Shown here piece after piece: positions 32,188-42,573 of a stretch of 64,000 nucleotides of DNA. Source of the DNA: Coniochaeta sp. PMI_546 (lineage: Eukaryota > Ascomycota > Sordariomycetes > Coniochaetales > Coniochaetaceae); NCBI GenBank assembly GCA_021432605.1, contig MU271143.1, positions 4,039,277 to 4,103,276 of the forward strand. The letters are read 5' to 3'. Positions within the stretch are counted from its first letter, which is position 1, and each line of letters begins with the position of its first letter. Under the pieces are notes generated by a model. It saw nothing but the letters and a program-made list of their open reading frames with translations, was not told where the DNA came from and ran no database searches. The translations under genes and the position numbers were made by a program.

Positions 32188-33383
32188 TCATATCAACAGG
32201 TCCCATATTATCAGGAAGGCACACAGTCCACTCGCTGCAAAGAAGGTGTACCTGGCAGGACTGGGTCTCTGGGCGGCCTTCTTGAGCTGCTGGTTTCCCC
32301 CTCCGACGTTCTCGGTCGTCTTGAAGGAGTCCGCCACCAGCTGGTCGATGTGGGCCGACTGCGTGGTGAGGTTGTTCACCAGCAGCGTCTGCAGCTCCGA
32401 GATCTCAACCAGTGACTTCTCCGCCGTTCTGCGTAGGGAATCAGCTTTCATGCCTGATTAGGGGCGTGGGCGGTTACATACCTGACTTTGTCCAAGGTGC
32501 TCTCGAAATGCTTGAGCATATCCTGGTTGCCCTTCTCAAACATCTGCCGCTGATCCTCAGTAAGGTCATATTGCGGCTGCGAACTGTGTTTCTCCTCCTC
32601 ACCGGGAGGCAACCCCTTGACGCTTTGCCGGCGGCCGGCGGCAGAGGACTCTCCGGCATCCACCCCCATGCTGGGAAAGTCGTTCAGCCCGACCATGCCA
32701 CCCCTAGCCTTGGCAAGAACACTCCTGTTCTTCTCCATCTCCCTCGTCAACCTCGTCTCCATCATGCCGGCCTGCGTGCGTCCGACCTCGCCCAACCTCT
32801 GCCGCAGGAACCAGAGCACCGCCTCCCGGTGGGCGGCCGTCTGGCCGGCGGCATCCTCCGCCGCTATCTGCGCTGGGCTCTTTGCGGCGGCCGCCAGCCC
32901 ACCGCCAGACGCCCAGTTTACGCCGAAGCGGGAGGCATATTTCTTCTTCAGCAGGGCCGAGGCGGTCTCGCGGCGGAGTTGCTCGGCGTCCGAGAGGGCG
33001 CGGATGGAGGCGTTTAGGTCGCGCAGGGTGGATTTGGCGTTGGCGTCTATCTCTTCGCGGTCGCGGTCTGTAAGGTACTGGGGGACTGAGTGCGAGTTTT
33101 GGGATCTGCTGCGGAGGTGAGTCTTGCGGGGTTGCGCGGTTGAGAGGTACGCTTGACGAATTGATAACAGGTCGGTATGGAGGCGGGTTATGAGGGTTGA
33201 CTATGTGCAACAGATGTCAGTACTTTCCTTGACGAAACTGAATCAGGAAAAAAAGCGGAAGCATACTATTCGGTAGGCTTCTTTGAGAAATTCGTTGATG
33301 TTATTGATGTCGTAGCTTCGTCTTGTCGGACGGGCCTCGCGCTCCTTTAGGAGCTCATTGAAGGCTGGGGTAAGGTCGGTCAT
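32188..33383 (-). CDS. ufe1: Syntaxin-18/Ufe1-type ER t-SNARE
   Basis: Exons 33383-33267, 33200-32482 and 32428-32188 join in phase to 358 residues (introns 33201-33266 and 32429-32481). The N-terminus MTDLTPAFNELLKEREA and NINEFLKEAYRI is the syntaxin-18 N-terminal domain, continuing with LHTDLLSIRQAYLS. After a charged middle (REAVLWFLRQRLGEVGRTQA, QYDLTEDQRQMFEKGNQDML), the SNARE helix runs RTAEKSLVEISELQTLLVNN, HIDQLVADSFKTTENV. A C-terminal membrane anchor, YTFFAASGLCAFLIIWDLLI, ends the protein. Ufe1 is the Qa-SNARE on the ER that receives retrograde COPI vesicles from the Golgi and supports homotypic ER fusion. The assignment rests on the N-terminal domain plus overall order, both clear. 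Confidence 0.9.
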
Positions 33384-34327
33384 TTTCGAGATGCAAGTCC
33401 AGTACTCGGAGTACCAGACGCTATGGATTTACTGACTACAATCTCATAATAGCTGCAGATGCTGCGGGACAGTGGCCAGTTGTTGTTCAGGACACCTCAT
33501 GGTAGATTGGCTTGGGTTCATGACAGCTCTGACGTTGGAGGTGTGGCTGGAGCTGGAGTGGCCCTGTGGCTGAACCAGCAGGGGTCCCGCCGAATGGGTA
33601 TGTGGCGCGTTTTAAGTGGCTTCGAGGATTACATCATTGGCAGCCGACGACACTGATTTGAGTGCAGTATAACTTCAACTTCTTGCCGTGTACACGAACA
33701 TCTTGCTCTCTTGAATACTCCAACTGACATTGTAATTGAAGGAATAGCGAGTCTTCCATGTCGAACATTCATTCTCTCATCTCTGGTCAGCCCTACGGCA
33801 CTCATCGGCCAGAGTGCCGTTATTGCCGTCGCCATTAGCTGTGTTTCGTGCTTTCTCCGCATCCCAAGCAGCCGATATCGCTCGTCGGGCCTGTCGCGTG
33901 CCAGTATAAGCCCCTCTACTCTCTAGCAATGGTCGCGTCCGTGTTGAAGCCGGGGCATGGTGTATCAGTCTGTAGGATTGCGTCAAGGGAACTGCATGCT
34001 TGATAGGCTTTGACTAGTCCGAAAAAAGTCTGCTTGAACGGCATCTTCATACGGGAATAACAGGTCGGCAGCAACCCTATTTTCACCCTTCGCTTTCTGC
34101 ACAACGTCGTTTAGGTCTGGCCCACATGGGATACATATACCTACCTACCGACCGTGAGTCAAGGGTCTCTCTTCTTTCTCTGCAAGTGCAGAGGCGATCT
34201 TGGTTGATAAGGTTATACTTGACATGGAAATGCAAACTCTGCTACTTAAATATATGCTTGTGCCGCCTCATCACTTTCATTTTTCTCCTATGCTCTCCTT
34301 TCCTCCTATTTGAGAGAAGCGAACGCG
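33384..34327. promoter_or_regulatory. Divergent promoter, Ufe1 / MFS transporter
   Basis: 944 bases between outward-facing starts. The final 100 bases before the MFS gene are strongly pyrimidine-rich, a usual feature of filamentous fungal promoters just before the start. Confidence 0.5.
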
Positions 34328-36043
34328 ATGACAGATGATAAGTCTACATTATCCAGGCTAGATGATCAATCTGCATCCACCCTAACCCCGACGTCATCGG
34401 CGACCCCTACCCCTTCACAGCTGGCTCTCAACGAGAAGAGCCATGAAGGTGTCCTCGGTAACAATGAGCCGCCAAATCTAGAAGAGGATAGTCCAGACGA
34501 GGACGATGTGTCCTCTGACGTCGGAGATGCCGACCTGGAGCGGGAGCGGGACCCGGAGTCCATCCAGCGCGTCCCCAGCGGTCCCGCGTACAGCAGCTTC
34601 TCCAGGCCCATGAAGAGGTGGATCATCGCTATGGTGACCATCTCCAGCTTCGTGTCGCCCATGACGGCCAACATATACTTCCCGGCTCTCAACCCGATCG
34701 CCAATGATCTAGGGGTATCCATCAACCTCATCAACCTGACCCTGACGACGTATATGATCCTACAGGGGATAGCACCCACCTTGTTCGGCGACTTTGGCGA
34801 CATGGCCGGAAGGAGGCCGGCCTTCATCGTAGCGTTCACCATCTACTTCTTCGCGAACTTGGGCCTGGCGCTGCAAAACAAGTACGCCGCGCTTTTGGTC
34901 TTGCGGATGATGCAGAGCGCAGGAAGCAGCGGGACCCTCGCTCTGGGGTACGCCGTGGTGGCCGACGTCGCTGTCAGTGCGGAGAGGGGAAAGTACATGG
35001 GGATCGTGGGCGCCGGTATCAACGTCGGACCTGCCATCAGCCCTGTGCTCGGAGGTATCCTCTCACAGTACCTCGGGTGGAGGGCCATATTCTGGTTCTG
35101 CCTGATATTCACCGCGGTATGGATCATACCATATGTGCTGTTCGTCCCGGAGACATGTCGAAAGGTGGTCGGAAACGGATCGATACCCCCACAACGATGG
35201 AATCGCACGGTCCTCGAGTATGTCCGCCTCCGCCGCCACCCGCCCGTAGTCAAGGAGGAATTACCGGTGCGGAAGCTCCGGTTTCCTAACCCTCTGCGGG
35301 CGCTTGGCGTGGTGTTCGAGAAGGACCTCAGCATCATCCTCTTCTACAACACCATGCTCTACCTCTGCTTTATCCTCATCACGGCCACGCTCTCGACGCA
35401 GTTCAAGGAGATCTACGGCCTCAACGACCTGCAGATCGGCCTGTGCTACCTGCCGTACGGGCTCGGCTGCTGCGTGGCCGCCGTGGTGCAGGGGTACATC
35501 CTCGACTGGAACTACCGCCGCATCGCGCGCGGCATCGGCTTCACCATCAACCTCCGCCGGGGCGACGACCTGGCGAAATACCCGATCGAGAAGGCGCGCC
35601 TGCAGCCCGTGATGCCCATGACGGCCCTGGGCGTGGTGGCGCTGATCTGCTACGGCTGGGTGCTGAATGCCGAGACCAGCCTGCCGGGACCGCTGGTGCT
35701 GCTGTTCGTGATAGGGCTGTGCGTCACGGGGTCGTTCTCCATCCTGAGCACGCTGGTGGTCGACCTCTACCCGGAGGCTCCGGCCACGGCGGTGGCGGCG
35801 AATAACCTGTTTCGGTGCATGTTCGGTGCCGGCGGCACGGCTGTCATAGAAACGGTGCTGAAGGCTATGGGGAGGGGGTGGACTTTTACGTTCCTTGCTT
35901 TGGTGCTCGTGGTCTTCTCGCCTATCCTGTGGGTGTCTATGAGATGGGGACCCAAGTGGCGGGAGCAGAGGAGGGTACGGAAGCTGAAGGAGAAGGAGCA
36001 GAAGGAGGCTAGGAAAGAGGAGAGGGCTCAAGCGGCATTGTGA
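34328..36043 (+). CDS. MFS transporter, DHA1-type multidrug/polyol efflux
   Basis: One exon, 571 residues from the ATG at 34328. A polar N-terminal tail of about 93 residues (Ser/Thr/Asp-rich) precedes 12 hydrophobic segments. Segment one is RWIIAMVTISSFVSPMTANI with YFPALNPIANDLGVS, as in the DHA1 drug:H+ antiporters (Qdr/Tpo-like). Motif A is GDFGDMAGRRPA at 154-165; motif C-like glycines lie in GIVGAGINVGPAISPVLGGI. A long cytosolic loop with PPQRWNRTVLEYVRLRR separates the two halves; the last residues are a basic Lys/Glu/Arg tail. It is expected in the plasma membrane, exporting drugs, polyamines or secondary metabolites with protons. Substrate unknown; no neighbouring biosynthetic genes are seen. 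Confidence 0.93.
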   Translation: MTDDKSTLSRLDDQSASTLTPTSSATPTPSQLALNEKSHEGVLGNNEPPNLEEDSPDEDDVSSDVGDADLERERDPESIQRVPSGPAYSSFSRPMKRWIIAMVTISSFVSPMTANIYFPALNPIANDLGVSINLINLTLTTYMILQGIAPTLFGDFGDMAGRRPAFIVAFTIYFFANLGLALQNKYAALLVLRMMQSAGSSGTLALGYAVVADVAVSAERGKYMGIVGAGINVGPAISPVLGGILSQYLGWRAIFWFCLIFTAVWIIPYVLFVPETCRKVVGNGSIPPQRWNRTVLEYVRLRRHPPVVKEELPVRKLRFPNPLRALGVVFEKDLSIILFYNTMLYLCFILITATLSTQFKEIYGLNDLQIGLCYLPYGLGCCVAAVVQGYILDWNYRRIARGIGFTINLRRGDDLAKYPIEKARLQPVMPMTALGVVALICYGWVLNAETSLPGPLVLLFVIGLCVTGSFSILSTLVVDLYPEAPATAVAANNLFRCMFGAGGTAVIETVLKAMGRGWTFTFLALVLVVFSPILWVSMRWGPKWREQRRVRKLKEKEQKEARKEERAQAAL

Positions 36044-37141
36044 TGGCGTTTTGCAGGGCTGCATTTTGTTTTGTTAGGACCAGGGACAATGATACCTCTT
36101 TTCGTAGGGAGTAATGCTAATGATGGAAGAACATGATTGTATTTTCGTAAGTGGTTAGTTCATTGGTAGCCGCTTGAGGAGCGTGCCGTGCTTGTTGTGA
36201 TGGATGGCAATGCCTCGCCTGTCCTCTTGCCGTTGGTCACCCCGTCACCAAGGCAATGCAACTTCCATTACACATGCTACTAGCCACTAGCAACGGCCGT
36301 GGGCATGCGACTGCACGTAGCTACCCGCTATCATCTGTTGGAGAGCAATCTTTGGTGTTGCCTCGCCACTTGGGCATCAAGATAGGTTAATCGACTCCAG
36401 AACTTCAGCACCCCCGTGAGCACTTCTACCGGCGGGGCAGCTCTTGGAACAGGGTACCTTGCTGTAAGTGGTTGAAGACAGGTCGTCCGATGTGCCCGTC
36501 CCGGTGTCGTAAGCATCAGCAGCAGAGATGCGATCGGCAAAGGTCTTACCTCCCCCGATGGTGATCTTGGGATGAGCACAGGTGATAGTCCACATGCGCT
36601 GGCTGGGCGATGGTCCTAGCTAGTATTAGTCCGACGAACGACAAGAATACACTGACTAGCGAGTCTCCAGGCGAAATAGATGATGGAGATATAGCCGACG
36701 TGGAGATCGCCGTGGTCGAGCCAGAATCAGTGGTAGATATGGATGAGGCGAATAGCGAGTGGGTATCCAATGAGATGGCATTCCGCCCTGCAGAAACGTT
36801 TGGGGAAATTGGCTCCTGACAGCAACAAGATGCAACGAAACGCACGTCCAGCTAAGCGGGTGCTACCATTGAAGCGGAGAGTCGCGCACTTCCTGCACCA
36901 GAAACGGCATGCTTCCTCTTTATTGTGCTTGGCTGGCTGATGGAAGTAATATATCTGCCGGCTACCGGAGTAGGTGCATATCGCATGTCGCTCCACAGAT
37001 TGATAGTCGAAGATTGGCGAGATGCACAAAGTCAACGTGAGCTTCAGGACGAGTTGGAAGTCGTTGGATCATACGCTGAGACAGATGGACCGACTCTCAT
37101 GGTATTTTGGTGCAAGTTACAGCCCTGCTTCTGTGCAACTC
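36044..37141. other. Spacer after MFS gene
   Basis: About 1.1 kb. It includes one weak minus-strand candidate (listed separately). The rest holds no domain-like sequence. Confidence 0.5.
36377..36845 (-). CDS. Possible small two-exon gene
   Basis: A tentative model: exon one from the ATG at 36845, Ser/Thr-rich (SSISTTDSGSTTAISTSAIS), ending before a GTCAGT donor; a short intron with ACTAATAC-like branch sequence ending in CAG; then RMWTITCAHPKITIGGGKTF and KVPCSKSCPAGRSAHGG to a stop at 36377. It would encode about 135 residues with several Cys. There is no good signal peptide and no known family. The reading rests only on phase agreement and a plausible branch site, so it may be chance. Confidence 0.2.
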
Positions 37142-38124
37142 CTACTTCTTCTCCGCATCCCCTCCGCCTCCAAAGTTCATGCTGTAACCGCCCGTCTTCT
37201 CATCCTTGACCATCTTGAAGTTGTCCGTGCTCAAGCCGAAAGGCTTCAGGATGCCGTTGCCGAGATCTTTCAGCTTTGCCCACATCTCGGCAGTCTCCTT
37301 TTCCTGGGCCGCCTTCACACGCGGCGGAAGCAGACGCAGCTGTGCTTGGACAATCTTCTTGTCCGCGGGTGAGAGGTTGGTCATGGTCGACAACGTCTTG
37401 TAGTCCGCCAGGGCGCCTTCCAGGTTTGACCACCCGCCGTGCTCACTGCGAGCTCTGGCTCGGCGCATCAGGGCCTTTGCGCGGATGCGGACGATGTCCT
37501 CTCTCCTCTTGCGCCTGATTGCGTCGGCAGCATCGTCGTCAGAGAGAGGGGCAGGTGCTGCTTTTGCGGCTCCCGCGCTGACAATTACCTCGTCGACGTC
37601 GTCTTCCGCGTCTTTGGCCTCTGCGCTCGCCTTCTCTTCTTCTGCGATTGCACGCTCTACACGGTCAAGTCCATCCAGCGCAGCGGTTGCGTGGCTGATG
37701 GCGTCCTTCCACTCGTCGAGCTTCAGGTGGCAGGCAGAGATGTTGGAGCGTAGCACGGCCAGCTCATAGTCCAGGTAGGTGGGCAGGAGGGCGACAGCCT
37801 CGTCATACTTGTTGATGGCGGCATTGTGGTTTCCGGCCGAGAAGAGGGCGTTTGCCTCGGCTTTGAGCGTGTTTGACTCGTCGAGGAGGCTCTGTGGGTT
37901 TTGCAAAGAAGGACATTTGGTCAGCTCAGGGGGGTTGGGGTGGTGGGCAGTCCGGTTGATTCCGAAGATGCAGCTAATCGCTCCGAAGAAGGGGGTGACT
38001 GCATTCTGCTTACCGCTTCTTGGTCGGGCGGCAGCTTCTCTTGCTGTGTTGTGTCCGGGGCACATTCCGCTGCATCTTTGTCTTTCGTTACGGGTAATTT
38101 TCCATTGGGCGATAAGCTCGCCAT
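37142..38124 (-). CDS. TTC1-like tetratricopeptide protein
   Basis: Exons 38124-38014 and 37891-37142 give 286 residues (intron 37892-38013). The first exon is a polar lead (MASLSPNGKLPVTKDKDAAE). Three TPR-like units follow: NTLKAEANALFSAGNHNAAI with NKYDEAVALLP; ELAVLRSNISACHLKLDEWK with DAISHATAALDGL; then VRIRAKALMRRARARSE with LEGALADYKTLSTM. The end, AEMWAKLKDLGNGILKPFGL, STDNFKMVKDEKTGGYSMNF, is the diagnostic tail of TTC1 (TPR1) homologues. TTC1 is a cytosolic Hsp70/Hsp90-binding or GTPase-linked adaptor. A charged insertion between TPR 2 and 3 (AEDDVDEVIVSAG) is longer than in animals. Complete and well supported. Confidence 0.88.
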
Positions 38125-39423
38125 ATTTGCGGTGTATCACTCGAGGTTCGCGGTGGCCTGAATGTGCCTGGATGGCAGTGAGGGAATGTTGAGGAAAAAG
38201 AATGATGTCAAAGCACAGATAAGCAGCCGGTTGGATCTCGTCCAAGGCTACCTACCTTAAACTTTCACATGCCACCACGATTGGCTGTCGATTGATTGTC
38301 TGGCGGGCAGCTATTTCGTGCTCCCAGTGCAGTGTGCAATGCAAGGGAGCCTACATACATGTATGTACGTGTGTATGTATACAGGAACCAAAGAAAAGTA
38401 ACCGGGTTAAGGTAGGTTGTTTCCCAGGATAATATGCTGCCCGGCATTGTATATGAGCTCTCCAAAAGGGAATATGGAGCTTCCTGGTCGCTTATCTCGA
38501 AAAGCTCCAGGTTACTTGAGCTACCCCGCTATCGTTGTCAGATTGTGTCACCCAAGTTTTTATTATTTTCTTCCACCCACAAGTCACCGCGATACATACG
38601 TACCACACCGAGGTACCTAGGGTACAGTACCTTACTATATGGTAGGACAGGTAAAGTACTGTACTCCCCCGAACCTGGGTACCCCCGGCCAAAGGTGGGG
38701 CAGCTTGCCGGGCGAAGGATGCCCACCTGCAGTCATGGACATGCAGGGACAGCGAGAAAAGCTCCAAATTTTTTATATTTTATCTCTGCATCCCGGGCAG
38801 GTAAAGAAACCTACACACCTCTACCGGGCGTAGCCAAGGTAAAAGAAACGGTATTTTAGTCTGCAGCAATAATAACCTTGATGTCCGTTGCATCCATCGT
38901 GCCTTCCCTCTCTCTTTCCTCTCTCTCTATTCGGCCCATTTCAAGGTTTCAAAGGGTTTAGCTGCTTCACTAAAACCCTCGCTACCGTCTCCATCTTGGA
39001 TCCTATCAAGAGTCTAGTTCTCTACTTCGCCAGTCTTCTCTGCCACGTTGTTTCGTTGTTTCGTTCGATAGAGTCTTTTGCATCTTGGCTGTCCGCGTCT
39101 ATTTAAAACCTTCTCGGGCCGACCCTTCCAAACTGCTGCGGCCATTCACCAACCTTGCACTTAAAAGGCCTGGTTGGACCCGATTCACGGCTTTGCGAGT
39201 TGGGGATTATAGACTAGAAGATCATCATTCCCTCTCTTCCCTTCGCCCTATCTCTCTGGTCCACAACTCTTCCTCGCACTCGGCCACCCACTCCGCAGTC
39301 TCGCACTCTTGCCCTCTATATCTCTCACCTACTCTCTCTTACATTGTGCCCTGTCGGCCTATATCTGGCGTATATCTTCGACCAAATATACCACTTGAGA
39401 ATCATCATCACCTGGCAATCAAG
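38125..39423. promoter_or_regulatory. Divergent region, TTC1-like / HAD hydrolase
   Basis: 1.3 kb. 38590-38700 is dense in GTACC, GGTACC and AGTAC units, related to a motif found elsewhere in the window. From about 38895 the strand is rich in CT runs (CTCTCTCTTTCC), likely the leader and promoter of the HAD gene. No gene supported. Confidence 0.5.
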
Positions 39424-40568
39424 ATGTCTCCCCGTACTGAGTATGTGAAAAACACCTTCCAATCCTCTCTTTTCTTACCCTCTCTCTCTCCCCCTCCAAG
39501 CGAACACTCAAAAATGACTAACTGCCCTTCTCCACACCCAGCTTCCCGCCTGTCCGGGCCTGCCTCTTCGACATGGACGGTCTACTGCTCGACACCGAGG
39601 ACCTGTACACCCTCTGCATCAACCTGATCCTCGAGAAGTACCAGAAGCCCAAGCTGCCCTGGTCCATCAAGGCCAAGCTGCAGGGCCGCCCCGGCCCCGT
39701 CGCCAACAAGCTCTTCCACAACTGGGCCAAGCTGCCCATCGAGCACGACGAGTACACCAAGCAGCTGTACGACCTGCAGGCCCAGCACTTCCCGGGTACC
39801 CAGCCCCTGCCCGGCATCCCCAAGCTGCTCGGCGACCTCGGCCGCACCCGCTACTGGGACGCCAGGAAGCAGCAGCAGCAGGCCAATAAGCCCACCATCG
39901 GCGACAAGGAGAACGTCGACCCCACCAACGGCCACCCCGCCGCCACCCCCGCGAACGGCAGCAACAGCAGCAGCTCCCCCCACCGCGTGCACATCGCCCT
40001 CGCCACCTCGTCGCACGAGGCCAACTTCCGCCTCAAGACCTCGCACCTGACCGACCTCTTCTCCGTCTTCGACACCCAGCGCCGCGTCCTAGGCGACGAC
40101 AGGCGCCTCCAGCCGGGCCGCGGCAAGCCCCTCCCGGACATCTTCCTCCTGGCCCTGCAGACCATCAACCAGACCCTCCCCGCCGGCGAGGCCCCGATCA
40201 GGCCCGAAGAGTGCCTGGTCTTCGAGGACTCTGTCCCGGGCGTCGAGGCGGGCCGCCGCGCCGGCATGCGCGTCGTCTGGTGTCCCCACCCGATGCTGAA
40301 GAAGGAGTACGCGGGCCGCGAGGCAGAGGTCCTGGCCGGCCGCACGGGGGAGGCGGGCCAGGTCGACCTCCACCAGCTCGGGGAGGTGGGCGACGGCTGG
40401 GCGGAGTACTACGAGACACTCGTCGATTTTCCCTATCGCAGGTACGGAATCAGCGTCCCGCCTCCGCAGGTCGAGGAGGAGGAGTGCATGGCTGCCGGGA
40501 GGGAGGATATCGCTACCGAGACGGTGCAGCTGGTCGAGGGCGGCGCGAATGGTCGGCTGACTGCCTAG
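39424..40568 (+). CDS. HAD-like hydrolase (GS1/HDHD1-type phosphatase)
   Basis: A tiny first exon (39424-39440, MSPRT plus two bases) joins 39542-40568 to give 347 residues; the splice restores VRACLFDMDGLLLDTEDLYT. Motif I is FDMDGLLLDTED with the nucleophile Asp and acid/base Asp. The cap includes KLPWSIKAKLQGRPG. Motif II is HIALATSSHEANF (Ser), motif III the Lys in RGKPLPDIF and motif IV ECLVFEDSVPGVEAGRRAGM. This is the DL-glycerol-3-phosphatase/pseudouridine-phosphatase-like branch. A low-complexity insert between cap and core (KQQQQANKPTIGDKENVDPT and an Asn/Ser run) includes a KEN-box-like KENVDP. The protein should be a cytosolic Mg2+-dependent phosphatase; its substrate is not given by sequence. 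Confidence 0.9.
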
Positions 40569-41528
40569 GGTAGGCAGTGGTTACTACTCTCTGTCTGTCG
40601 TGGTGTGACTGACACCGCATGATTCTTTGCTTTTCTGGTTTGGGGAGAAAAAGGAGTATACCTGCCCGGCGTTCGTGTTGGTGCGTGTGATTTGGAACGG
40701 ATCGCGACGTGCTACCGACGAAGAAGAAGAATGGGAAAAGAAGAAAAGAAAAATGCGCAAAACAATCGGCTCTCGGTGCGGTTCTTTCGTTTTCTGGGGA
40801 AATGGCGTACAAATTTCTTCTTCTTTTTGGCACGAGGCTTGGTCAAGTGGCTCGGTGATAGACTAGACCTAGAACTGCGCAGGACTGGGGTGGTGTTTGC
40901 GGGCTGTCGTTTCGGGATTCCCCCTCTATAGATCTTCTTCGCTCGGCGTTTAGAGGTAGACTTGGTGGTGCTCTAGAGGTGCTTTAGAAAATTGCAAGCC
41001 TTTATACAGAAACATCATGTGTAGTTTGTATGTGACGTGACTTCGCTGATGCTTGGATGAGCACCTGTAGTAGGTTTGCTCACAAGGTCTATGTCTAGTG
41101 ATCCCGCCAAAGGTATGTAGTTCTAGTGGTGTAGCCGTCTCGTTGGATTCATCATTGTATGTTCACATCTGTCTTGACTGTCTACTTCAATATCAGGGCT
41201 TCTCTGCCCCATATATCACTGAGCTGTGGGAACACGCCATGTTGACGTGATACCCCGACATCAAAGTTCAGCAGAGGACTATGTCACAGCTGCTGTAGAA
41301 GAAACAACCTCATATCGCTCTCATTAAATAAATCCTCTAGATATGACTAAAGCCCTGAGAATCTATAGGGTATCTCTGAAAGCAGAACACATACCGCCCC
41401 CCTCTCAAGACGCTTGCTGTCTAAATCTCTTGCTTGTCAAGCACGGCTTCTACCCCATGCGATATTAAACCCCTCTCATGCGCTGAATCTTCTTCCTCAC
41501 TCTTCCATTATAGTCTCGCGTTTGTCCA
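40569..41528. other. Spacer between convergent genes
   Basis: 960 bases between the HAD hydrolase and the large Zn2Cys6 regulator, both ending here. A-rich and G-rich low-complexity stretches near 40720-40760 are probably 3' UTR. Confidence 0.5.
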
Positions 41529-42542
41529 TCACGGACACCACAGCCCCTGCATGGTAGCCGCGTTCGGCCCGTTGGGCGGCCTGTACCACGTCCGGTACGG
41601 ATGGTCCTCGTTCTTGAAATCCGCCTTGGCGAGCAGCGGGTGGACAGGGCGAGGCATCAACCCACCACCACCACCAGCTCCTCCCTGCTGCTGCTGTCCT
41701 CCCTGTCCAGCAGCAGGAGGAGGACCGGGCCCCAACGGCGCGAGCCCCACCGCCCCTCCACCGCCGCCGGGGCCCCCTGGCTCGCGCCACTTCCACGCCT
41801 TCTTCAGCTCGGCGAAGACGGTGCCCAGCTTCCAGCCCGTGTCCCGGTGGATGCGGTCCAGGATGGCCAGGACCTCCTCCTGCTCGCCGGCGTCCGTCAG
41901 CACGGAGCTCGCGATGGTCAGGCTGCGGATCGCCACGGACGCCACCCCGTGGTCCTGCGTGTGGGCCACTATCCCACACACCTGGTGGGCGTGGTGGATC
42001 GCCGCCGCCCGGTTCTCCTCGCTGTCGCGCGGGTTCAGCGGGTTGATCTGCGCGAGGAGGCACATGGCTGTGTGGTAGAAGAGGCGGCCTACTACGGCCG
42101 CGCGGCGGATGAGCCTTGTCGGTGTCAGCTATTACTTTTCTTTTTCCTTTCTTTCCTCTTCTATTTTTTTTCGGAATGAACTGCATGATGTGGGAGTGTA
42201 CTAACCAGACATTCGGAAACAGCGACGTCCTCGACCTCCCGTTCGCATACCCAAACGGCCGCATGGGCCGGGGGCAGTTGTCGTTCCACCTGTCGCTCAT
42301 GGCCTTGAGGCGCTTCCACTCGGCGAACCGGCTCTGCAGCCGGACCTGCTCGTCGTGCGGCGACGGCTCCTGGAACCGCGGGATGTTGGCCCGGAAGTTG
42401 GCGATCTTGGCCACGATGTAGAAGATGCGGTGCACCCAGGCCTCGTCCTCGCCGCCCCCGCCCACGCTGTCCCGCATGTGGCTCTCGCCCGGCGCCGCGT
42501 TGTTTTGTCCCTCGACGGCCCGCCCCATCCCCGCCGCCGCGG

Positions 42543-42573
<31 letters not shown>

